Shown: piece after piece, positions 43,215-51,144 of the stretch
Numbering within the stretch: position 1 is the stretch's first letter
Layout: each line of letters opens with the position of its first letter
Source of the DNA: Cellulosimicrobium cellulans
GTDB lineage: Bacteria > Actinomycetota > Actinomycetes > Actinomycetales > Cellulomonadaceae
Assembly (NCBI RefSeq): GCF_024124905.1
Contig: NZ_JAMXST010000001.1
Coordinates: 310,001-374,000, forward strand
Reading direction: 5' to 3'
Length of the DNA: 64,000 nucleotides
The notes under the pieces: generated by a model
Databases searched by the model: none
Seen by the model: only the letters and a program-made list of their open reading frames with translations
Told to the model about the DNA's origin: nothing
Program-made: the position numbers and the translations under genes

Positions 43215-44386
43215 GGCTTCTTCACGGTCAGTACGACCTCGGTCCGCATCCGCTTCGCCATCGACGATTCGAGGTTCGCAGTCCGAACCGGGAGGTACCG
43301 CCTATTCTCCGGCAGCTCGCGCTCAGTTCGAGCCGCGACAAGGAAGCCAGAATGCTCATACGCCTTTCGGACGAGCACATCGTTCTGGATATAGTTTCCA
43401 CGCAGCGTGGAGTTGCCGATTACCGTGACAACCTCAGAGCCGGTCTTGCAGACACGGTTAAGCTCGCGCGAGAAAAGTGCGAGATCGTGCGCGTAGCGCG
43501 TGATCGTGGCCATGGGAAGTTGGTCCGGCGCGTCCACCGAGTCCTTTATGTACTGCACCATATCCGTGACCTGCTTTAGAGCGTCGCCGTCGAGCGCGCG
43601 TTCTGCCCCGATGCTGTTCGAACGAATCTTCCGCAGTTCAGGGATCGTGTGTCCGAACCAGATCAGCGACATCTTATGGCCGCGTAGATAGTCGATCGCA
43701 TTTAGGTATGGCGGTGAAGTGATAATCAAGTCAACCGATGAATCAGGCAAATCGAGCGCGCGCGCATCTCCCCTACAAACCTCAACCTGTCCAACGATGG
43801 ATCGCTCATCGAGCAGCTTCTTGAGGCTTGCAACAGACCCCTCGAACCCGCGATAGACGTCGTAACTAGATTCGGTAGCCACACGGTGTGGTCTGCTGTG
43901 CGATGTGTCGGCCGCCAGCGAGGCCTTGGGCGCCTTCGTGACGATGATCCGACTCAACGCCACTTGAAGAGCCTGACGAACGGCATCATCGCCGATCCCG
44001 TCCAGCTCCCGTGCGAGGCGGTTGAGTTGAGTGCGCTGAGTTGCCGCAAACCAGTACTCGGCGAACTTCTGCGTCTCTGGGTCGTCCCATCGGGGTGAGT
44101 CCACGCTGGATGCTCGCGCAAGTGCGCAGATGCGCTCGGCTTCGGCGACGACTTCCTCGGTGTCAACGGCCTGGGTGGCAACGGAGCTCATGAGGACTGC
44201 GAGAGGGTCGACATCGAACCCGCGTGCGGCGTGGCCTCTGTCTGCCGCTGCGGCGAGGACCGTCCCTGACCCGCACATCGGGTCGAGTACCACTAGCTCC
44301 GACTCGTCTGCAGTGGAGTCCAGGTGGTCGATGGCGATGTCCGGCGCCATCCTGGCGGGGAACGGGTGGATCGTCCTTGCACCCAT
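43211..44386 (-). CDS. N6A/N4C-type DNA methyltransferase of the restriction-like module
   Basis: 391 residues. IHPFPARMAP (7-14) is the motif X region, LDPMCGSGTVLAAAAD (34-49) motif I for AdoMet binding, and DLIITSPPYLNAIDYLRG motif IV at 219-236 with the catalytic S-P-P-Y. The order X-I-IV with about 185 residues between I and IV resembles alpha-class amino-methyltransferases; base specificity (adenine N6 or cytosine N4) is not settled by SPPY. The ATG at 44386 has AAGGAG upstream; a GTG two codons earlier is less likely. First gene of the module; its TGA overlaps the GHKL-nuclease ATG. It would protect host DNA from the partner nuclease. Confidence 0.87.
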   Translation of the reverse strand: MGARTIHPFPARMAPDIAIDHLDSTADESELVVLDPMCGSGTVLAAAADRGHAARGFDVDPLAVLMSSVATQAVDTEEVVAEAERICALARASSVDSPRWDDPETQKFAEYWFAATQRTQLNRLARELDGIGDDAVRQALQVALSRIIVTKAPKASLAADTSHSRPHRVATESSYDVYRGFEGSVASLKKLLDERSIVGQVEVCRGDARALDLPDSSVDLIITSPPYLNAIDYLRGHKMSLIWFGHTIPELRKIRSNSIGAERALDGDALKQVTDMVQYIKDSVDAPDQLPMATITRYAHDLALFSRELNRVCKTGSEVVTVIGNSTLRGNYIQNDVLVRKAYEHSGFLVAARTERELPENRRYLPVRTANLESSMAKRMRTEVVLTVKKP

Positions 44387-44473
44387 CAGCACTCCTTCGA
44401 CTCGTACGTTCCGGCACGAGCAGGCGTGCTCCTAGAGGCCGTTCACCTTCTCATCATCCCAGGGGCGCGGGAG

Positions 44474-44821
44474 TCAGGTCAAAGAAGCCTGCCGGCGTGT
44501 CCGAGCGTATCGGCAGCCTCCGACACGCTCCTGGCGCCTGCGCCGCACGAGCTGGATCAGACTGACGGGGCCGTTCCAGAGGAACTTGAAGGCGTTCCAG
44601 ACGAACACCAGGACCAGCAGGTGGAGCCAGCCGGGGCCGCCGTCGTTGATGATCGTGGTGCAGATCGCCGCGGCGTAGAGGTAGGCCCCGGCGAGGAGCA
44701 TCGCGGGGATGCCCCACTTGAGGCCGCGTCTGGTGCGGATGGCGTTGAGCAGCAGGTTGGTGGGTGCGTAGCGGAGTACGCCATAGCCTCGTGCGCTGAG
44801 CGCCACGGACGTGCGGAGCAT
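44474..44821 (-). CDS. Small two-helix membrane protein of the mobile island
   Basis: 115 residues with two hydrophobic helices ([21 protein letters not shown] and [18 protein letters not shown]) and basic ends. Short proteins of this type accompany DprA-like and relaxase genes in actinobacterial integrative elements, where automatic annotation sometimes calls them sulfate permease; two helices are too few for that and I do not accept the name. Divergent from the DprA-like gene with 213 bp between, in which I see no clear operator. Confidence 0.65.
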   Translation of the reverse strand: MLRTSVALSARGYGVLRYAPTNLLLNAIRTRRGLKWGIPAMLLAGAYLYAAAICTTIINDGGPGWLHLLVLVFVWNAFKFLWNGPVSLIQLVRRRRQERVGGCRYARTRRQASLT

Positions 44822-45034
44822 TGCGGGTCTCTCTTCCTCGTCATAGCGCGACGGGTGTCCGTCGTGGAGGCGGCTATGAACCGAGTGCCCGCGAGGGGCC
44901 GTCCCGAAGGACCCGCGTAGTTTGCTGAACCTGCCTCGCTACCGAGTTTACGACTGACTCGTGACAGAGGGAACCCCCGGCGGCAGGCAGGCGTGTACCT
45001 CGTCGGTGACCTTGGAGCGGAAGGGACACCGATC

Positions 45035-46039
45035 ATGGCGACGTTGGCGGAGCAGGTGCAGGGTGAGCGGATGGCGCGGATCGCGCTGTCGATGATCGCC
45101 GAACCGAACGACCCGACCACGGGGTACGTCCTCACCCGTCACGGCGGGGTCGAGACGCTGCGGCTGATCGAGTCCGACGACGAAGTGCCCGGCCTGGCCC
45201 GCGCCGACACACTGATGTGGCGCGAACGGCTGACGGCACGTGTAACGTCCGGCCTGCTGGATCAGGTAGCTCAGGCGGAGCCGCACGGGCTCAGCACGCT
45301 CATCCCGGCAGACAAGGAATGGCCCGCCCGCCTGAACGACTTGGGCGACCGTGCGCCGTACCTGCTGTGGACGCGCGGCACGGTCTCGTTCTTGACGACG
45401 GCGTTGAGTGATCGGGCCACGATCACCGGCGCGCGCGCTGCGACCGCCTATGGAGAGCAGGTCGCGGGTGAACTGGCGATGGGTCTGGCCGATGAGGAAC
45501 GAGTTGTGGTCTCCGGTGGCGCCTACGGGATCGAAGGGGCCGCGCACAAGAGCGTGCTCGCCGCGAGCGGACACACGATCGCCGTCCTGGCCGGCGGGTT
45601 GGACCGCCCCTACCCGGCCGGGCACAGCGAGTTGTTGAACCGGATCGGGGATGTCGGGCTGTTGGTCAGCGAGCTGCCCCCCGGAGCGACGCCGACCAGG
45701 CACAGGTTCCTGGGCCGCAACCGTCTGATGGCGGCGCTCTCGGGTGCGACTGTCATCCCCGAAGCCGGTCCCCGGTCCGGCTCGATGACCACCGTTCTCG
45801 CCGGACACGAACTCGGCCGGGGCGTCGGCGCGGTGCCCGGCCCCGTGACCAGCGTCACGAGCGCGGGACCGAACGAACTCATCAAGCAGGGCCTCGCCTC
45901 ACTCGTCACTCAGTCGAGCGACGTGATCGACCTACTCGACGCCGACAGGACCCAGGACCGGACTGTGACGCGGTCCGAGGTCGGACGCGAGATCGGGCAT
46001 CGGCGCCCGTCGCCGGGCACGCCGGGGCGCTCTCTCTGA
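45035..46039 (+). CDS. DprA-like DNA-processing protein of the mobile island
   Basis: 334 residues. The Rossmann core of DprA/Smf is clear: YGEQVAGELAMGLADEERVVVSGGAYGIEGAAHKSVLA, TIAVLAGGLDRPYPAGHSELL, FLGRNRLMAALSGATVIPEAGPRSGSMTTVLAGHELGRGVGAVPG (landmarks from about residue 140). DprA loads RecA onto incoming single-stranded DNA. Element-borne copies beside a MobF relaxase probably handle strands entering by conjugation. It is converged on by the relaxase gene (21 bp between stops). AAGGGA precedes the ATG. Confidence 0.88.
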   Translation: MATLAEQVQGERMARIALSMIAEPNDPTTGYVLTRHGGVETLRLIESDDEVPGLARADTLMWRERLTARVTSGLLDQVAQAEPHGLSTLIPADKEWPARLNDLGDRAPYLLWTRGTVSFLTTALSDRATITGARAATAYGEQVAGELAMGLADEERVVVSGGAYGIEGAAHKSVLAASGHTIAVLAGGLDRPYPAGHSELLNRIGDVGLLVSELPPGATPTRHRFLGRNRLMAALSGATVIPEAGPRSGSMTTVLAGHELGRGVGAVPGPVTSVTSAGPNELIKQGLASLVTQSSDVIDLLDADRTQDRTVTRSEVGREIGHRRPSPGTPGRSL

Positions 46040-46060
46040 CGGCCGCCCCGCTGGACGGGT

Positions 46061-49000
46061 TCACAAGCTCGGTGCGGGGCGTGATGTGGTCGCTGGCCGC
46101 ACCGCATCAGCCGTCGTGCCTTCGTGAGCGATCGCATGGGCGCGGTTGAGGGCGGCGCGGGCGCGGATGGCGTCGATCTTCTGGCTGGTGCTCTCCGGCG
46201 TCGGGCCGAGCGGGGTCCGGTCGTCGGTGATGCCGTAACGGTCGCGGTAGGCGGCGACGGTGCGAGCGGCACGCCACCACGCCGCCTTCTGCTTGTCGCC
46301 CCTCGGAGCCGCGCCGAGGTCGGCCGTCCACGGCTCCTCATCGGTGAGGTAGCCGCGGAGCACGGCGTCGGCGCGGGCTTCGATCAGCTCGCGGCGCTCG
46401 TCCAGGGCTCGCCGCATGTCGTCTGCCATCTGCCCGCCGGCGTGCGGGATCAGTCCGACGATCAGCCTCGGGGCCTTGCGGGTGCGGCCTGATCCGGCGG
46501 GCCGGGCGGTGGCGCGTGCCACGCGGGCGTGCAGGACGGAGGCGATGTCATCGGCATCGTCCAGACTCCGCGCGGCGACCAGCCGCGGGAGCAGCGCGTC
46601 GAGGTCGTGGTGGTTGGCCTCGGCGTGACGCAGCTCGGCCGACAGCGCGCCGTAGGCGTCGGAGCCGAGCACGTCTTCGACCTGCTCGACGGTGAGCCCG
46701 GACGCGGCGAGCAAGATCGCCCAGCGGTCGTGCTGGGCGGCTTGCGCGATCGTGTCGTACTCGGCCGCGAGCTGCGCGATCGAGCCCCAATGGTCCTGCT
46801 CGGCAGCGACCGTGTCGTGCGCAGACAGCTCGGCGCCGATGTGCTGCAACACGCCGTAGAGGATCGAGCGGGCGGTGACGTTCGGGTTGTCGCCAGGATG
46901 CGGCACCGCGTGTTCGGCGTCCTCTCGGTCGACGGTGACATAGGCGTGGTTGCTGTGGGCGCCGCGGGTCAGGGAGACGTAGAAGCTCTCGCGCGTCGTG
47001 GTGGCAGTGACGACCGCGTGCGCGGTGTCGGTGGTAACGCCCTGGGCGCGGTGCGCGGTGATCGCGTAGCCGAGGTCCAGGTGCTCGGCCACGTAGTCGG
47101 CAGGCAGGACGATCCCGCCGCCGAACCTGCGCCCGGGCGGGCGGATGCTGACCGACCCATCCTCACGAACTCCGGTGACGGTCCAGCGGGAGCCGTTGCG
47201 GACCCACGTTCGGCCGTTGTGGAGCCGCCGGTCGTTCTCGCGGGTGATGACCAGATCGCCCTCGGAGACCGCGGTGCCGTCGCGCAGCGGCAGTTCTCGG
47301 GTGGGACTCACGGTGCCGTCGATGATCCGATCCGCCCGCGCTCTGGTGTTCAGCTCGGTGACGGTCGCGTGGGTCTCGGTGACCAGGATCGACGCGCGCC
47401 CGGCGGCAAGGTCACGCCGCCATGCGGTGTAGGCGGCGTCGATCATCGCTTCCTCGTCGCCGCCGGTGATCCGGCCGTGCTCAATCAGGGTGTCGATCGC
47501 CTCGGTTCGGCCGTGGCGGAGCTGGAGCGAGGTGGTCTTCTCCCATTCGCTGGTGAAGCGGTGCAGATCGGTCAGCTCGGGGGCGTCGTCGCGGGCGTGC
47601 ACGAGCATGGCGAAACTGCCGCCGGCGCCGGGTGATTGGAGCTGGCCCCAGTCGCCGACCAGGAGGACTTTCGCGCCGGCCTTCTCGGCTTCGTGGGTGA
47701 GCCGATCCAGCGACATCGTGCCGGCCAGGCTCGCCTCGTCGATGATGACGAGCTGCCCGGCCGTGAACGTGGTCCCGTACATGATGTGGTTCTGCCACCA
47801 CTTCGCCGTGTTCTCAGTGGTGATGCCGAGGTCATCGGCGAGGACCTGCGCGGCGACCGCGGAGGGGGCGAGCCCGATCACCGACCCTGTGCCGTGCTCC
47901 TTCTCCCATGCCCGCCGGAGCCCATTCATGGCTGTGGTCTTCCCGGCGCCGGCCGGGCCGACCAGCACGTCCACGACGCGACCGGAGACCGCGATCGCGG
48001 CAAGGGCCGTGGTCTGATCCTCGCCGAGCACCCGGCCGCGTGCGTCGGGCTTGCGGGCGATCCTCTCGACCGTCTCCAACGGCACGGTCGGTCCTGTTGT
48101 GGCGGCGGCCCTTGCAAGGAGTAGGTCTTCGGCGGCCAGCAGGGCTTCGGATGAGAACAGGGTCGAGGCGTGCGGCCGGAACCGGGAGGTGCCGTCGACG
48201 CGGCGGAACTGCAACGGGCTCGACGCCAGCTCCGGCGGCGTCAGCCGTAGCGAGGCGTGCTCGGCGGCATCGACCACGAGCCCGGTGATCGCCTCCCGGT
48301 CCTGGATGCTGGCGAACCGCCACCCCATCAACTGCCGGGATGCTTCAGCGTGCAGGTTCCAGCGGGTCCAGGTCGAACGCTTCTCACCGACCGTCTCCAT
48401 CACGGTCTGCCCGACCTCATGCACCAGATCCAGCGGCACATCATCGGCGCGCAGCACCCGCCGCGGCGCTTGCGCGTTCGCCGTGGTCAGCGTGCGCGCC
48501 CAGCCATTCGGGTCCCGGCGCAGCACCCGGCCGGCGCGTTGCCGCCACTCGGCGGTGAGGTCGGCCAGCGAGCGGACCTGCTTCTCCGGCCTCGTGGCGA
48601 GCGTCGCCTGCGCCCGGAGTTTCAGCACCGTTCGCGCGGAGGGCTGCCTGCCGTGCTTGGCGACGTACTCCGCGATCAGGCGGTCTTTCTCGGCCTCGAT
48701 GTGCCGGGAGCGGGTGGAGAACTCGGTCACCAGTTCGTCGGGCACGCCCTCGATTTCCCATGCCGGGTTTCGATCCCGGCCTCGCTCGCGCGCTTCCCAC
48801 TCGACGCCGAGGACGCGGGTGAGCTGGTCGGCCAGAGCGGCGTTGTAGAGCTCGGAGACTGCGACGACCACGGAGTGCATCGGCCGGCCGGCGAGGGTCC
48901 GCCAGCGGCCGTCCTGCACGGTCAGGACCTTGTTGCTGACGACGACGTGGGTGTGCAACTGCGGGTCGCCCGCACGGCTGTCGTAGTGATCGAATGCCGC

Positions 49001-49627
49001 GGCCACGACACCGGCGACGTCGACGTGCGCAACCGCGCCGTCCGGCCCGGTTGCACCGACGCGGGTTGCGGCAACCTCGCGTTCGAGGAACGCAACCAGC
49101 TCTGCAACCGCCGCATGATGGGCGTCCGCGATCAGGGCTTGGGTGCCGGCGTCCGCGACCGCCCAGATCGTGGAGACTGACTTGGGCACGCTGAATGTGA
49201 AGTCGTAACCGGCTACTGCGCGGCGGGTGCCGCGCTCGGCTTCCTCCGCCTCGATCGCGGCCACTTCCTGCGCTCGAGTCGCCGGCCCCAACTCGGGGTC
49301 GAGGGCGTCGACGCGCTGCTTGATCCGCTCGGTGATCGACGCGAACTGCTGGTAGGCGCGGCCCAGCGGCTCGCCCGTGATCGGGTCATGGCCCATCCCG
49401 ACCAACAGCGCGAGCTGAGCTTCAGAGACCTGCCCTCCCTCGACCAGGTCGCCGTGCCCGAGACGACCCAGCCCCGAGCCCATCCAGAAGCCCGGCGGCG
49501 TGCCCGCCTCCGCGTAGTAGCGGGTCAGCGGCGTGCTCAGGCTCCGGTCGCCGTCGCCCGCGGCGATGGACTTCAACAGGTACTTGTATCCATCGCCCGC
49601 GCTCATCACGCGCATCGAAACCGTCAC
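46061..49627 (-). CDS. MobF-family conjugative relaxase-helicase (TrwC/TraA type)
   Basis: 1188 residues. The start MRVMSAGDGYKYLLKSIAAGDG is the typical actinobacterial MobF start (GTG three codons earlier, AAGGAG upstream). The three-His metal motif is in DPQLHTHVVVSNKV near residue 225; DFTFSVPKSVSTIWA precedes it. A RecD-like helicase follows: Walker A VGPAGAGKTTAMNGL near 560, LVIIDEASLAGT, VLLVGDWGQLQSPGAGG, and the late YAITAHRAQGVT and SFYVSLTRGAHSNHAYV motifs. It nicks oriT through a catalytic Tyr and unwinds the transferred strand. No type IV secretion genes are visible, so the element is at least mobilisable. Confidence 0.9.
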   Translation of the reverse strand: MTVSMRVMSAGDGYKYLLKSIAAGDGDRSLSTPLTRYYAEAGTPPGFWMGSGLGRLGHGDLVEGGQVSEAQLALLVGMGHDPITGEPLGRAYQQFASITERIKQRVDALDPELGPATRAQEVAAIEAEEAERGTRRAVAGYDFTFSVPKSVSTIWAVADAGTQALIADAHHAAVAELVAFLEREVAATRVGATGPDGAVAHVDVAGVVAAAFDHYDSRAGDPQLHTHVVVSNKVLTVQDGRWRTLAGRPMHSVVVAVSELYNAALADQLTRVLGVEWEARERGRDRNPAWEIEGVPDELVTEFSTRSRHIEAEKDRLIAEYVAKHGRQPSARTVLKLRAQATLATRPEKQVRSLADLTAEWRQRAGRVLRRDPNGWARTLTTANAQAPRRVLRADDVPLDLVHEVGQTVMETVGEKRSTWTRWNLHAEASRQLMGWRFASIQDREAITGLVVDAAEHASLRLTPPELASSPLQFRRVDGTSRFRPHASTLFSSEALLAAEDLLLARAAATTGPTVPLETVERIARKPDARGRVLGEDQTTALAAIAVSGRVVDVLVGPAGAGKTTAMNGLRRAWEKEHGTGSVIGLAPSAVAAQVLADDLGITTENTAKWWQNHIMYGTTFTAGQLVIIDEASLAGTMSLDRLTHEAEKAGAKVLLVGDWGQLQSPGAGGSFAMLVHARDDAPELTDLHRFTSEWEKTTSLQLRHGRTEAIDTLIEHGRITGGDEEAMIDAAYTAWRRDLAAGRASILVTETHATVTELNTRARADRIIDGTVSPTRELPLRDGTAVSEGDLVITRENDRRLHNGRTWVRNGSRWTVTGVREDGSVSIRPPGRRFGGGIVLPADYVAEHLDLGYAITAHRAQGVTTDTAHAVVTATTTRESFYVSLTRGAHSNHAYVTVDREDAEHAVPHPGDNPNVTARSILYGVLQHIGAELSAHDTVAAEQDHWGSIAQLAAEYDTIAQAAQHDRWAILLAASGLTVEQVEDVLGSDAYGALSAELRHAEANHHDLDALLPRLVAARSLDDADDIASVLHARVARATARPAGSGRTRKAPRLIVGLIPHAGGQMADDMRRALDERRELIEARADAVLRGYLTDEEPWTADLGAAPRGDKQKAAWWRAARTVAAYRDRYGITDDRTPLGPTPESTSQKIDAIRARAALNRAHAIAHEGTTADAVRPATTSRPAPSL

Positions 49628-49941
49628 CTCGGCTGCTCCTTCCGGCCGCGCTCGGAGAGCAGGTGAGCCCGCGAGACCGGTCGCATCAGATGCGACAAAG
49701 CCCGAAACGGCCTCGTCTGAAAGACGTGTGATGGCTCGGTGGGCCGGCGAACGAGAGCTGGCGGCGCCGCCTGAGTCACGGATTCCGAAGTACGCGGGGG
49801 TGGTGCGCCGCGCGCGGGTCACGGCATCGGCGACGAGGCAAGCGGTGGCGGTTCGAGTGGTCGCGCACCTGGTCGCTGACCAGCCCGGTGGTGACCTCAT
49901 GCGTGAAGTCCGACCGGGATCACCCGTCAACCGGAGCCCTC
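49628..49941. other. Intergenic region with inverted repeats, candidate oriT
   Basis: The 314 bp between the divergent relaxase and C5-methyltransferase genes contain GTCGCATC-A-GATGCGAC (49680-49696), a perfect 8-bp dyad, and CGTCT-GAA-AGACG (49714-49726). MobF oriT sites usually lie just upstream of the relaxase gene next to such repeats. The nic site itself is not recognisable by eye. The repeats could equally be promoter operators. Confidence 0.4.
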
Positions 49942-51144
49942 ATGCACGACCCTCACGACCGGACTCGCCCACTCAGGGTCGGATCACTGTTCTCCGGGTA
50001 CGGCGGTCTCGACCTCGCCGTCGAACACGCCTTGGATGGCGAGACGATCTGGTTCTCCGAGAACAACGAACACGTCTCCCGCATCTTCGCCCACCACTGA
50101 CCCGACGCCCCCAACCTGGGCGACATCACCACCATCGACTGGCGCACCGTCGAGCCGGTCGATGTTCTCTGTGGAGGCTTCCCCTGCCAGGACGTCTCGA
50201 CCGTGGGCAAGCGCGCCGGCCTCGCGCCCGGCACCCGCTCCGGGCTCTGGTCGTACATGGCCGCCGCGATCGACGCGCTGCAACCCCAGCTCGTCGTCAT
50301 CGAGAACGTGCGCGGCCTGCTGTCCTCACCCGCCGTCCGCGCACCCCTAGAAGAAGACGACGATGCGCAAAGCAATCCCGACCACGCAACCCCCGGCGAT
50401 GCAGCCCTTCGCGAAGTGGAACCCGACCCGTGGGGTCTGGGAGACCTCGCAGCTCGACCTCTCCGGGCAGTCGGCGCCGTACTCGGCGATCTGGCCGACC
50501 TGCGGTATGACACGCAATGGATCGGCCTACCAGCGTCCCTTGTCGGCGCTCCTCATCCCAGGCTTCGCGTCTTCATCCTCGCCCGCAGCCGGGGCACTGT
50601 TCAGGACGCCGCTCGCCACGGACTCGACTCGTGGCGGCGAGTCACTGGAACAGGTGAGGGCGAGGCGGGGGACGATCGCGCTCTCGCATCAGATCATCGA
50701 CCTCGCGCTAAACGGGCCGGCTGGCTTGCAGAGCAAGAGCAGCGAACCCGAGATGCTGTGGTTCCTGATCGAGGACATCTTCGCCGCTGGGGACGCTACG
50801 CCCGCGCCATCGCCCGATGGGAGCATGTGACAGGACGAATCGCGCCAGCGCTGCTAGACAGGACTAGTGGACCGCGGCCGTCGCCCGAGTTCGTGGAGTG
50901 GTTGATGGGTCTCCCCAGTGGTTGGATCACTGATCCGATCCATCAACTCACGGCTAATCAGCAGATCGCTGCGCTCGGCAACGGCGTTCTTCCGCTACAA
51001 GCGCTCTCGGCGATGCGCGTCGGCGCACTCGTGCAGGCCGATGCTGCTTCGTTGGCTGGAGTCCAGCACCCGATGGTGTCGCGAGGATGCACGGTCTCGC
51101 AGGAGGAGGAAGGCGAGGACGAGAAAGCCGGCGAGAGTGCCTGA
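49942..51144 (+). pseudogene. C5-cytosine DNA methyltransferase interrupted by an in-frame TGA
   Basis: Frame 1 encodes a Dcm-type enzyme: LRVGSLFSGYGGLDLAVEHAL (motif I), GGFPCQDVSTVGKRAGL (motif IV, catalytic Cys), VIENVRGLL (motif VI), VGAPHPRLRVFIL (motif VIII) and LMGLPSGWITD ... IAALGNGVLPLQAL (motifs IX-X). TGA at 50098-50100 is codon 53, exactly where relatives read AHHWPD, so a single TGG-to-TGA change breaks the gene. Everything else stays in frame. The final 150 bp overlap the convergent lnt-like gene and encode a tail unlike the family. Without partner nuclease it would be an orphan or anti-restriction methyltransferase of the mobile element. Confidence 0.75.
50363..50830 (+). CDS. 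ORF nested in another frame inside the C5-methyltransferase gene
   Basis: 155 residues in frame +2 relative to the window, inside the methyltransferase (frame +1). The sequence FAKWNPTRGVWETSQLDL, APYSAIWPTCGMTRNGSAY and LFRTPLATDSTRGGESL resembles the segment found in, or encoded just behind, actinophage and actinobacterial DNA methylases (pattern G-x-W, W-P-x-x-G-M-T, P-T-P/TPxAxD). It does not look like random out-of-frame translation. The methyltransferase frame over the same bases also keeps its conserved motifs. The start ATG has only a weak purine-rich upstream region. Real overlapping gene or relic of a methylase fusion; moderate confidence. Confidence 0.5.
   Translation: MRKAIPTTQPPAMQPFAKWNPTRGVWETSQLDLSGQSAPYSAIWPTCGMTRNGSAYQRPLSALLIPGFASSSSPAAGALFRTPLATDSTRGGESLEQVRARRGTIALSHQIIDLALNGPAGLQSKSSEPEMLWFLIEDIFAAGDATPAPSPDGSM

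Noticed and set aside
44474-44821. Sulfate permease
   Set aside because: Only 115 residues and two membrane helices; no SulP or CysTW motif.
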